The notes below the pieces were generated by a model, which was not told the DNA's origin, ran no database searches, and was given only the letters and a program-made list of their open reading frames with translations. The translations under genes and the position numbers were made by a program. From UBA5078 sp033721235 (GTDB lineage Bacteria > Pseudomonadota > Gammaproteobacteria > Pseudomonadales > Pseudohongiellaceae): DNA of 64,000 nt. Below are positions 53,288 through 61,473 of this stretch, in pieces. Where the stretch lies: the NCBI GenBank assembly GCA_033721235.1, contig JAWWAY010000012.1, forward strand, positions 1-64,000, written 5' to 3'. Every line of letters begins with the position of its first letter. Position 1 is the first letter of the stretch.

Positions 53288-54712
53288 GTGAACACCAGAA
53301 TTAAGCAGTTTTTGGCAGGTACGGTAATCGGCATGTGTACCGCTACAATGGCTTTCGGCAGCAGCGCGAACAGTGCCGCAGAGTTGCAGTTTAGCAGGCC
53401 GTCTTTAGCGCCTATGCTAGAGAATGTGACTCCAGCAGTAGTGAATATTCTCACAACACAGCAGACGCGCCGGCAAAGCGCTCCACAGTTTTTTGATCGC
53501 GATGATCTACGTCGTTTTTTCCAAGACGATGAAGGTCGCCAACCACAATTAAGCCCGCGTAGTATGGTCCAAGCTACTGGTTCTGGGGTTATCGTCGATG
53601 CTGTAGAGGGCTACGTCATAACTAATCACCACGTGATCGCGAATGCCTCGACTATCAAGGTGGCCACGAAAGATGGGCGCGAATACGAGGCCACCCTAAT
53701 TGGTAGTGATGCAAGTACGGATGTGGCCTTATTGCAAATCGACGCCGACAACTTACAAGCCTTGGAGTTTGCTGATGTGGATAATTTGCGAGTAGGGGAC
53801 TATGTGTTGGCAATAGGGAATCCTTTCGGCGTAGGGCAAACGGTCACTTCTGGTATTGTGAGCGCGCTTGGCCGTGGCGGGCTCAATCGAGAAAACTATG
53901 AAGACTTCATACAGACTGATGCTGCCATCAATATGGGTAACTCTGGAGGGGCCTTGATCGACCTAGAAGGTAAATTGGTAGGAATGAATACTGCCATTAT
54001 CAGCCGTAGCGGCTCCAGTGCGGGTATTGGCTTCGCAGTTCCCGCAGATATGATTGACGCGGTCATCGGTCACCTGGAGCGAGATGGCGAAGTCCGTCGC
54101 GGTCAGCTAGGGGTTTTGATTCAAGATTTGACAGCTGCCATGGAGCAGGTGCTGAAAACTGGCGCTGGCGATGGCGCTCTAGTGACTAGTGTCATGCCGG
54201 GTTCAGCAGCCGATAAAGCGGGTATTCAAGCCTCTGACGTAATAGTTGCAATTGACGGTGAGGCCCTGCGCAATGGACGAGAGTTGCGTAATGCCATTGG
54301 CTTGCTGGGTGTCAACAAGGACATTGAACTGACACTCTACAGAGATGGTCGCAAACTCGATGTAAGAGCGACCATTGGTGGCGGAGTGAATACTAGCGTT
54401 GCGAGTCAAACGGAGGCCCCTCAACGCGATCTTGCGGACCCAGCTTATTTAGGCGCTACCCTGAGGAGCATCGACTTGGACTCAGTGACAGCGAACACCA
54501 GCGGTGTTGATACTGCTGTGCAGGTTGTCACTGTGGCCCAAGGCAGCCCAGCCTATATGTCGGGCTTGCGTGAGGGGGACATTATTTACCAGGTGAACAA
54601 GCAAGACGTTAAAAATTTACGCGACTTCAATAAGCAGTTGGCCGCCAGTGAAGCGGTGACTGCACTAAGCATTGTGAGAGAGAATCGCCAAATGCTGATT
54701 ATTGTCTCTTAA
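53288..54712 (+). CDS. HtrA/Deg-family periplasmic serine protease (Do-like)
   Basis: A periplasmic quality-control protease. From GTG 53288 the protein has 474 residues: a signal peptide to about residue 30, the trypsin-like domain with triad H115 (TNHHVIANA), D145 (STDVALL) and S219 (GNSGGAL), then two PDZ domains (about 260-355 and 385-474). This is the DegP/DegQ layout. GGAGG lies 9 nt before the GTG; a GTG nine codons earlier lacks such a site. A strong terminator follows. Confidence 0.95.
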   Translation: MNTRIKQFLAGTVIGMCTATMAFGSSANSAAELQFSRPSLAPMLENVTPAVVNILTTQQTRRQSAPQFFDRDDLRRFFQDDEGRQPQLSPRSMVQATGSGVIVDAVEGYVITNHHVIANASTIKVATKDGREYEATLIGSDASTDVALLQIDADNLQALEFADVDNLRVGDYVLAIGNPFGVGQTVTSGIVSALGRGGLNRENYEDFIQTDAAINMGNSGGALIDLEGKLVGMNTAIISRSGSSAGIGFAVPADMIDAVIGHLERDGEVRRGQLGVLIQDLTAAMEQVLKTGAGDGALVTSVMPGSAADKAGIQASDVIVAIDGEALRNGRELRNAIGLLGVNKDIELTLYRDGRKLDVRATIGGGVNTSVASQTEAPQRDLADPAYLGATLRSIDLDSVTANTSGVDTAVQVVTVAQGSPAYMSGLREGDIIYQVNKQDVKNLRDFNKQLAASEAVTALSIVRENRQMLIIVS

Positions 54713-54760
54713 GTCCAAGCTTATGATTCAACGAGACTTCTAGGAAGGGTAAGCCCGTTT

Positions 54761-54797
54761 AGGCCAATTAAGTGAAAGCTTGATTGGCCTTTTTTTT
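54761..54797 (+). terminator. Rho-independent terminator of the HtrA gene
   Basis: AGGCCAAT (54761-54768) pairs with ATTGGCCT (54783-54790), followed by TTTTTTT. It lies 49 nt after the stop. Confidence 0.92.
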
Positions 54798-54915
54798 ACG
54801 CACTTGCCAGCGCCTCAGATAAGCTTAGTTCTTTGAATTGGGCTGATATCGTGTTATTTTTCAGCGCGAATTACCCCTCTGTGTTTAATCTGTGTTCGTG
54901 CGCCGGAGCCCTGTT

Positions 54916-56103
54916 TTGTCAAAGCCATTTAGTCTTTCTAGTAGCCTCAAACCACTGCTAGTGTTGTGTGTGTCGCTCATGGTTTTTTCTCCTTCTTTTG
55001 GCGATGCGCAACTGAACTCGCAGATGGACAACAAAGCCGTCGCGCTAGAAGCGGCGCGTGATAAAGGCTTTGCACCGTTTCTTCAGTGGGTGGAGGAACA
55101 AATTGAGGAAAACGAAATTCCAGGCGTTGCACTAGCCATTGCTTCGGCGAGTGAGGTGCTGCACTCTCAAACTTGGGGCGTGCGCAAACTAGGCGAGCCA
55201 GACCTATTGGACTCGCAAACAGTCTTTCGTATCGCGTCAGTGTCTAAGACTTTCGCTGGCGCCGTCTCTGCGCAGCTTGTGAGCGAGAGAAAACAGTCTT
55301 GGGATAGCCCCTTGAGTGAGGCCTTGCCGCAATTTCACATAGGCACACAAGACTCCACCAAGGCCATGAGCCTGCGTCATTTGATGAGCCATAGCACTGG
55401 CCTTATGCCCCATGCTTACTCCAATATGCTGGATGCTGGCGTTGCCTACGAAAAGATTCAGCAGAAGTTTCAAGAGATACCTACGGTCTGCCCCCCAGGG
55501 CGCTGTTACGGCTACCAGAATGTGGTGTTCTCTCTTGTGTCCGATCTTGTGGTGCAAAGCTATAACGCGAGCTATGAGCTCTATGTCGAAGAGCGTATTT
55601 TTGAACCGCTCGGAATGACCCAATCCAGCGTTGGTCTTGAGGGCTACACTCAGGGGGATAATATTAGCGCCCCGCACCAGTTTGGTCGCAAAAACTGGCG
55701 TGTCTCCTCCATGAACCCCGCCTATTACACGGTGGCGCCTGCCGCTGGGGTGAACTCCAATCTCGAAGATATGATCATTTGGGCGCAGGCTAATCTGGGC
55801 GCCGCTCCCCATGTATTGAGCCCGCAAATGATAGAGCAACTCCAAACACCACAGGTGGAGACCCCGAGGGGAAACTACTTTAATCGCTGGCCGAACCTAG
55901 AGAAGGCCTGGTATGGCTTGGGTTGGCGAGTGTTTGACTATTCTGGAGAAAGGGTTGTTCACCATGGCGGAGGTGTGAGAGGCTTTAGAACAGAGCTGGT
56001 ATTGATTCCAGAGCGTGATTTGGCGATGGTAGTATTGTTTAACGCTGAAACCAAAGTGGCCAATGAAATAGTCCCACATTTTTTAGACTCGATACTTCAA
56101 TAA
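54916..56103 (+). CDS. Secreted serine hydrolase, beta-lactamase class C-like
   Basis: A penicillin-binding-protein-fold hydrolase of 395 residues. After a signal peptide (about residues 12-31) it has the nucleophile motif S108-V-S-K111 (FRIASVSKTFAGAV), YQN in CYGYQNVVFSL and the third motif HHGGGVRGF. This set is shared by AmpC enzymes, esterases and D-aminopeptidases, and there is no ampR nearby. An esterase or peptidase role is as likely as beta-lactam cleavage. The start is uncertain: TTG 54916 has GGAG 7 nt upstream, and GTG 54892 is an alternative. Confidence 0.82.
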   Translation: MSKPFSLSSSLKPLLVLCVSLMVFSPSFGDAQLNSQMDNKAVALEAARDKGFAPFLQWVEEQIEENEIPGVALAIASASEVLHSQTWGVRKLGEPDLLDSQTVFRIASVSKTFAGAVSAQLVSERKQSWDSPLSEALPQFHIGTQDSTKAMSLRHLMSHSTGLMPHAYSNMLDAGVAYEKIQQKFQEIPTVCPPGRCYGYQNVVFSLVSDLVVQSYNASYELYVEERIFEPLGMTQSSVGLEGYTQGDNISAPHQFGRKNWRVSSMNPAYYTVAPAAGVNSNLEDMIIWAQANLGAAPHVLSPQMIEQLQTPQVETPRGNYFNRWPNLEKAWYGLGWRVFDYSGERVVHHGGGVRGFRTELVLIPERDLAMVVLFNAETKVANEIVPHFLDSILQ

Positions 56104-56161
56104 TTGGCATGCGGCACAGCGCCTTATGCTTTGATTTACCTTTCCCATAAGGGGTGCAAAT

Positions 56162-56899
56162 ATGGATGCCGTTCTCGACCTACTAAACTCTCACCGCAGT
56201 ATTCGAAAGTTTCAAGATAAAGCTATCGATGAAGCTTTGCTAAAGAAAATTGTTGCCGCCGGCCAGTGCGCTGCCACGTCTAGCTTTTTGCAAGGTGCGA
56301 CAATTATTCGCGTGAAAGACGTCGAAAAAAGGCAGAAGCTAGCGGCTTTTGCTGGCAACCAGCCCTATGTTGAAAAGGCCGCTGAGTTTTTGGTGTTCTG
56401 CGCGGACCTTAAGCGTCCAGGCAATAGCTGCCAGCAGTATGATAAGCCCTTTGAAGGAGATTATGTCGAGCACTTTATTATCGCGACGGTAGATGTTGCT
56501 CTGATGGCTCAAAACATCGTCGTTGCAGCAGAGTCTCAAGGCTTGGGCATTTGCTATATCGGCGGTATTCGCAATAATCCGCGCTCTGTTTCTGACCTGC
56601 TGGGTTTACCGAAAGGTGTATACCCAGTCTTTGGGCTTTGTTTGGGTTACCCCGACCAAGACCCAGAGACTAAGCCTCGGCTACCGCTGGAAGTGCTGAT
56701 GAAGGTGGACTCCTATAACGAAGAGGGCGATCAAGAGCGAATCGCTGAGTATGATAAGCAGGTGCAGGAGTATTATCGCCAGCGTACTGGCGGAGGTCAT
56801 GGAATAAGCTGGAGCGAACAGGTGTCTACCCTGCTCAGCGAAAAGGCCCGCCCTCATATGCGGCAGTTCCTCGCTGAGCAAGGTTTCACGATGAAGTAG
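56162..56899 (+). CDS. nfsA: Oxygen-insensitive NADPH nitroreductase
   Basis: A 245-residue FMN enzyme of the NfsA/FRP group, reducing nitro compounds or flavins with NADPH. It has the opening HRSIRKFQDKAID, QCAATSSFLQGATIIRV, AAESQGLGICYIGGIRNNP and LCLGYPDQDPETKPRLP, and the C-terminal YYRQRTGG arm that binds NADPH in this group. AAGGGG precedes the ATG. Its stop abuts the stop of the convergent CoA-transferase gene with no gap. Confidence 0.92.
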   Translation: MDAVLDLLNSHRSIRKFQDKAIDEALLKKIVAAGQCAATSSFLQGATIIRVKDVEKRQKLAAFAGNQPYVEKAAEFLVFCADLKRPGNSCQQYDKPFEGDYVEHFIIATVDVALMAQNIVVAAESQGLGICYIGGIRNNPRSVSDLLGLPKGVYPVFGLCLGYPDQDPETKPRLPLEVLMKVDSYNEEGDQERIAEYDKQVQEYYRQRTGGGHGISWSEQVSTLLSEKARPHMRQFLAEQGFTMK

Positions 56900-58084
56900 T
56901 TAGATGACTCTGGCGTCTCTTAATTCTCTAATATCGTCTGGGCTGTAACCCAGTTCTGCCATGATCTTGTCCGTGTGCTCGCCGAGTGTGGGCGCGCGGT
57001 GCCGAATTTCCGGTGGTGTGAGCGACATGCGAATTGGCGGCTGCATAACGGGTGCAGGGTTCTCTAGGCCCGGATAGTCCACTCGTTTAAGCAAATTGGT
57101 AGCTTTAACATGAGGGTCGTCTATCACTTGTTGAGGCGACAACACTGGTCCTGCAGGAATTCTTGCCTCCTCCATTTCGTTTAATACCTCTTCGGAAGTG
57201 CGTTCTGCGCACCAGCGGGCGAGTCGTTCGCTGATCACCTCACCGTTATCGCCTCGGCTGATATCTGTGGCAAAACGAGGGTCTTCCAGCCAGTGTGGCT
57301 CTCCCATTAATTTTGCCCAGCGCTCGAATAACGGGCCGCCTACGCTTTGTACTAGCACCCATCCATCCTTAGTCCTAAATGTATCGGCAGGGCCGGAGGT
57401 TTGGGAGCGATTGAGCGTGGCTTTGCGATTAATCTGTATAGCGTCTTGCTCCACTAGCGTTCCATTGGTCATGGTTAGGGCCGTATTGAAAAGCGCACCC
57501 TCTACCACTTGACCGCGTCCGCTCTTTTGCCTTTCAAACAAAGCCGCCATAGTGCCGTATGCGCTGAGGCTGGCTGTGCCGAAGTCGATGAACGGAGCAT
57601 AAGACTTAACGGGTTGTTCGGGCGTGCCAGACATATACATGGCGCCAGACATCGCTTGACCAAGTCCGTCAAAACCCACTCGATTGCTATAGGGGCCGCC
57701 ACTGCCAAATGCGGAAATGAGCGTCAGAATAATATCGGGCTTGATCGCTTTTAGGCTGTCGTAATCTAAGCCCATCGCTTTGAGAGTATCGGGCGGCAGA
57801 TTAGCCACGACCACATCGGCGGTTGCTACCAGCCGTTTCACTATCTCTCTGCCCTCGGGCTTCATGGGGTTGAGCGTCATGCCTAATTTATTGCGGCCGG
57901 TCTGCATAAACAAAGCGCCATCGCCTTGTGGAGTAATCGGTGACAAGAATCGGTCTTCGCTGCCTGAGACCTTCTCAATACGGATTACTTCTGCGCCTAA
58001 ATCTGCCAATAGGCTAGCGCAGAATGGCCCTGCTATGTAACGACCAAAGTCGAGTACTCTGATACCTTCTAATACGCGGTTCAT
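56900..58084 (-). CDS. Family III CoA-transferase (CaiB/BaiF), second copy
   Basis: A 394-residue CoA-transferase with LEGIRVLDFGRYIAGPFCASLLADLGAEVIRIEKV cut into the family blocks, GRNKLGMTLNP, NLPPDTLKAMGLDYDSL, GSGGPYSNRVGFDGLGQAM and PHVKATNLL. It differs clearly from the copy at 42.3 kb, so the substrates probably differ. The start at ATG 58084 has GGGGGAGAAAG upstream; longer readings add an unlikely hydrophilic stretch. Confidence 0.9.
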   Translation of the reverse strand: MNRVLEGIRVLDFGRYIAGPFCASLLADLGAEVIRIEKVSGSEDRFLSPITPQGDGALFMQTGRNKLGMTLNPMKPEGREIVKRLVATADVVVANLPPDTLKAMGLDYDSLKAIKPDIILTLISAFGSGGPYSNRVGFDGLGQAMSGAMYMSGTPEQPVKSYAPFIDFGTASLSAYGTMAALFERQKSGRGQVVEGALFNTALTMTNGTLVEQDAIQINRKATLNRSQTSGPADTFRTKDGWVLVQSVGGPLFERWAKLMGEPHWLEDPRFATDISRGDNGEVISERLARWCAERTSEEVLNEMEEARIPAGPVLSPQQVIDDPHVKATNLLKRVDYPGLENPAPVMQPPIRMSLTPPEIRHRAPTLGEHTDKIMAELGYSPDDIRELRDARVI

Positions 58085-58373
58085 TTTATTGTCTTTCTCC
58101 CCCAATGCCTTCTCTAAATAGGTAGTGCTAGATTCTAGCACAAGGCAAGTGGGGGATAAGGAAAATCAATTCTTGGATAAAAGCCCGCTTAAGCTGAATG
58201 AATTGTGATCATGTTAACAGCGCGAATTAGGGCGCAAAGGCATAATAGCAACCATGAAGCGCGTAAGAGACCTTGATAAGAGCGGTAAGCGCAGGTGCGG
58301 TAGTCATCAAAGGTCTTTTCGCCATTCTAAATTACGTTGCCACAAGCTGTTCGCTAGAAGAGGTTCCTACACC

Positions 58374-58550
58374 ATGAATTTAAATGCACAACAAAATGTT
58401 TCAGCGCAAGCCTACCAAGAGCTGCTTAGAATCTTGCGCAAGCCCTATCAAGATGTGTGTTTGACGTGTCAGGGCAGTGGTAAGCTCGCTTCGCGACAGG
58501 AGTGTGCCAGTTGTAAAGGCAGTGGTAATCGCTGGTTACGCTTGATTTAA
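58374..58550 (+). CDS. Small zinc-finger protein with two CxxCxGxG motifs
   Basis: A 58-residue protein with two DnaJ-type zinc motifs, C29-L-T-C32-QGSG and C44-A-S-C47-KGSG, which together can bind one zinc ion. The first 27 residues form a helix (SAQAYQELLRILRKPYQ). Similar mini-proteins are found as anti-TRAP and as uncharacterised families; the partner here is unknown. ATG 58374 follows AGAGG 11 nt upstream. It stands alone between divergent and following genes. Confidence 0.7.
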   Translation: MNLNAQQNVSAQAYQELLRILRKPYQDVCLTCQGSGKLASRQECASCKGSGNRWLRLI

Positions 58551-58678
58551 GAGCCTCTTGAGCGAGTCGATCGGCTCGCTCAAACCTATTGTCCTTCCTG
58601 TTATTGTCCTTCCTATTGCACTACAATCGTCCCACAGAAATTCAATACGTTCTTGCGTACTAAGAAAAGGTGCCTCTT

Positions 58679-59404
58679 ATGCGATTTTCAGTTTTGGCTG
58701 TCGCTACTGTATTCCTAAGTCTACTAATGAGCAGCGCTGCTCTGGCCCAAACCTCGAGTGATGAGCGCTACGTGGTGGCGCCTCAGCAAAGTCAGGGGGG
58801 TATAGGTAAATTTTATTTAGGTAGGGAAATCTCTGGCGTTATGGGGCATCAGGCAGCAGATTGGTTAGAGCGTCCTCAAAGAACCCACGAAGAGATGCCT
58901 GATGAAGTAGTGGCCAACTTAAACCTTGATGAAGATGATGTTGTCGCCGATATAGGCGCAGGTTCGGGCTATTTTTCTTTTCGCCTTGCCGAGCAGGTGC
59001 CCCAAGGCAAAGTGTTTGCAGTGGATATTCAGCCAGAGATGCTGCAGATGATTGAAGCAAGAAAGGCAGAAGAAAAGGTCAGCAATATTGAAGGAATTCT
59101 AGGCGAAATTGATGATACTCATTTGCCCGAAAACTCTGTCGATTTGGTCCTGCTGGTGGATGCTTATCACGAGTTTTCTCACCCATACGAGATGTTAGAG
59201 AGCATGGTGTCGGCATTGAAGCCAGGGGGGCGAATAGTACTGCTTGAGTATCGTGCAGAAGACCCGAATATCCCAATCAGACCGCTACATAAAATGAGTG
59301 AGTTTCAAGTGGTAAAAGAGATGAGTGTCTTTAATCTCAACTGGGACGATACTTTAGATTTTCTGCCTTGGCAGCATATGATGATTTTCTCTAAGCCCGA
59401 GTAA
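58679..59404 (+). CDS. Exported class I SAM-dependent methyltransferase
   Basis: A 241-residue protein with a clear signal peptide (MRFSVLAVATVFLSLLMSSA, cut after ALA) and a methyltransferase fold. The SAM loop is VVADIGAGSGYFSFRLAE, the acidic residue is in VFAVDIQPEM, and motif II is VDLVLLVDAYHEF. Export of a SAM enzyme is odd because SAM is cytoplasmic. The family recurs in marine proteobacteria, so the signal is probably real. AAAAGG lies before the ATG at 58679. Its stop lies 2 nt from the end of the convergent haemoglobin gene. Confidence 0.82.
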   Translation: MRFSVLAVATVFLSLLMSSAALAQTSSDERYVVAPQQSQGGIGKFYLGREISGVMGHQAADWLERPQRTHEEMPDEVVANLNLDEDDVVADIGAGSGYFSFRLAEQVPQGKVFAVDIQPEMLQMIEARKAEEKVSNIEGILGEIDDTHLPENSVDLVLLVDAYHEFSHPYEMLESMVSALKPGGRIVLLEYRAEDPNIPIRPLHKMSEFQVVKEMSVFNLNWDDTLDFLPWQHMMIFSKPE

Positions 59405-59406
59405 GG

Positions 59407-59850
59407 CTATAGATTAATTACTTCTCCACGGAATTTTGCTAGGCGCGCCAATACTCGGTTTTGAACGCCTATTGAGATGTCCGCCTGGTTCATAGCGTTC
59501 ATTAAGTCTTCGACAATCGCGTTAAAGCCGCCCTCAGTCACGTCCATGCCCGTATGGATGTCGATCATTGAGTCGCCCGTGTATTGACAGGGTCCGTCCA
59601 CAACGGTGCATAGATGCTCGGCAAACTTTTCAGCAAATCTTTCTACATTGGAATCAGCAAAGTGATGAAAAACGCGATCATCATAAGCGATTTCCATCAC
59701 AAATAGCTGTGTGATCTTGGCGATTCCGTCATGGCCTCCTAAGGCTAGATAAAGGCTGTCGTTCTCGCTAGTAGTGGCACATCCGCTCGATAAAATGGCA
59801 CCAGTGCAAAAAAGGGCAAGTGAGAATCGCTTTACTTGAGAGGGTAGCAT
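59407..59850 (-). CDS. Truncated haemoglobin (group 1) predicted as a lipoprotein
   Basis: A 147-residue protein with a lipoprotein signal (ILSSGC, Cys24) followed by a group 1 truncated globin. It has the LGGHDGIAKI pocket, FFADSN-like FHHFADSN and the proximal His99 in MIDIHTGMDV. Most truncated haemoglobins are cytoplasmic; here the globin would be anchored in the envelope. It is the last gene of a tight three-gene set with DUF3034 (0 nt gap) and a cupredoxin. An oxygen or NO related envelope role is suggested but not shown. Confidence 0.85.
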   Translation of the reverse strand: MLPSQVKRFSLALFCTGAILSSGCATTSENDSLYLALGGHDGIAKITQLFVMEIAYDDRVFHHFADSNVERFAEKFAEHLCTVVDGPCQYTGDSMIDIHTGMDVTEGGFNAIVEDLMNAMNQADISIGVQNRVLARLAKFRGEVINL

Positions 59851-60693
59851 TTAAAACGTTCCTTGCAGCGAAAGGTAGTAACCGGTTTGATCGGCGGCGC
59901 CAGCGATATCACCTAAGTCTACATAAGCGGCAGTGACAGACCAGCGCTTGCTTGGAAGCCAAGCAACAAAAATATCGCGTGCGCTATCTTCTTTGAGTGC
60001 CGATAGATTATCGGGCTTTTGTCGAAACTCGGCGCCTATCACCCAGCTTCGAGTAATAAACATTGCCGCAGCAAGCTCGAGTGCAACGGCGCCATCCTTT
60101 TCGTCTCCGCTATAGCCCAATATTCCATACTGATTGGCGCGCGAATAGCGAGCATTAATGTTCAACATGGTGGTTCTGTGGAAAGGGCCATTAATCCAAG
60201 CGCGAGCGGCGCTAATATAGTAATCCGTTCCGTTATCTTCTCTTGCACCCACTGCGAAGGCCGTAGCAGGGTCGCGTAAAGAGTGACGCTCGGCCCCTAT
60301 GGACAGCTGTGGCGTATTACCGAAAATTAAATCGCCTGCTACTCGTAACTTTACCCCGATAATGTCCTGTTCTATCTGAGCATTATTGGCTTTGATAGTG
60401 AATTCTTGGCGTGCGAGGGAGAACTCTAAACGGTTTTTAAAACTGGCACTAAGACCAATAACGTCCAAAGAGAAATCGTCGACGTTTGTGCGAGTGGCAA
60501 AGAGAGTGCCGCCGTCTTGCTGCGCCGAGGCGTGAGAGCTGAGCGTTGCCCACGGAATGAGTCCACCGCCACCAGCTCCGCTGATAGAGTTTACTCCGCC
60601 AGTGCCTTTAATGCGTCCATCTTGCGCGAGAGCTGACTGCACACAAAGCGAGAAAAACAAAGTTGCAGCAGTGAGCGGCTTAACTATAGTCAT
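59851..60693 (-). CDS. DUF3034 outer-membrane-like protein
   Basis: A 280-residue protein of the DUF3034 family. It has a signal peptide (cut ALA-QDGR), the Gly-rich opening GTGGVNSISGAGGGGLIPW and alternating strands. It ends in YYLSLQGTF, a terminal aromatic typical of outer membrane barrels. Its function is not known. It follows the cupredoxin gene by 10 nt and directly abuts the haemoglobin gene, so the three are co-transcribed. Confidence 0.85.
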   Translation of the reverse strand: MTIVKPLTAATLFFSLCVQSALAQDGRIKGTGGVNSISGAGGGGLIPWATLSSHASAQQDGGTLFATRTNVDDFSLDVIGLSASFKNRLEFSLARQEFTIKANNAQIEQDIIGVKLRVAGDLIFGNTPQLSIGAERHSLRDPATAFAVGAREDNGTDYYISAARAWINGPFHRTTMLNINARYSRANQYGILGYSGDEKDGAVALELAAAMFITRSWVIGAEFRQKPDNLSALKEDSARDIFVAWLPSKRWSVTAAYVDLGDIAGAADQTGYYLSLQGTF

Positions 60694-60703
60694 GATGGAA
60701 TTC

Positions 60704-61345
60704 TTATTGCTCCCGCAGAGCTCTAAAACCGAAACTTTGATTCGGCTCGTTAATATTGATTTCTATGGTGACGATGTCGCCGTCACTCAAAGACTCCAGC
60801 GATAGGCGTTGTTGCTTAGAGGGCGTGGTGGACCAAGGGTGCCACACATTAATGTAATTGGGCGTCTGTTGCGTTGAAAATTCGACAAGGCCATCTGCAC
60901 CTGTGACATCAACATTTTGCCATTCACTAACGAAGATGTAACCAACCATGCTGTCGTGAATATTACACCCGAGCGTGGCTACACCGGCCTTGTCGAACAA
61001 TATTGGGGCACCGGGGATATCCGCATAGAGTTCGGTAGAGAACTGCTTGATCGGGGAGAAGGAGTAAACATGGTGGCGAATATTGTCATTGTTTGGAAAA
61101 TTGACTTGCTGACCTTTCTGGATTGCGATAACCATCGGCACGAAACGTTTATTGATTTGGTCAATGATGGCAATTTCGGTGATATTGCTGGCGGCGGGTG
61201 TGCCATCGACCTCCAAAGCCGCATTGCTCACCGCTTTGCCATTTTGATCAATAATTTTAACGCTGAAGTCAATGGCGTTAGCGAAAGAGGCAAAGCTAAG
61301 AAGAGTGCATAGTGCAACAGCGTGTCTATAGTGAAGTAAGCGCAA
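60704..61345 (-). CDS. Periplasmic cupredoxin-like protein
   Basis: A 213-residue exported blue-copper-like protein (signal cut FANA-IDFS) often annotated as methylamine utilisation protein. Candidate type 1 copper ligands are His91 or His92 (IRHHVYSF), Cys127, His130 and Met133 (GCNIHDSM). It is the first gene of the cupredoxin-DUF3034-globin operon. The set of a copper protein, a barrel and an envelope globin suggests redox or gas chemistry at the outer membrane. Confidence 0.85.
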   Translation of the reverse strand: MRLLHYRHAVALCTLLSFASFANAIDFSVKIIDQNGKAVSNAALEVDGTPAASNITEIAIIDQINKRFVPMVIAIQKGQQVNFPNNDNIRHHVYSFSPIKQFSTELYADIPGAPILFDKAGVATLGCNIHDSMVGYIFVSEWQNVDVTGADGLVEFSTQQTPNYINVWHPWSTTPSKQQRLSLESLSDGDIVTIEININEPNQSFGFRALREQ

Positions 61346-61473
61346 GATAGTGTCCTATTGGGCGAATTTGGTATGCACTATATGAGAGTGCTAAAGGGCG
61401 CTAACGTTACGCACCCCGTATGCAATTTCACATCTGTTACGCGCTGATGACTGCGGGTGGATCAGCTCGCGGG

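Noticed and set aside
53182..53304. 40-codon frame before and overlapping the HtrA start
   Set aside because: It has a weak upstream AGG only and no recognisable product; the overlap with a well-supported GTG start makes it doubtful.
55237..55845. Long minus-strand frame (202 codons) inside the serine hydrolase gene
   Set aside because: It is antisense to a gene with all family motifs; a shadow frame from codon bias.
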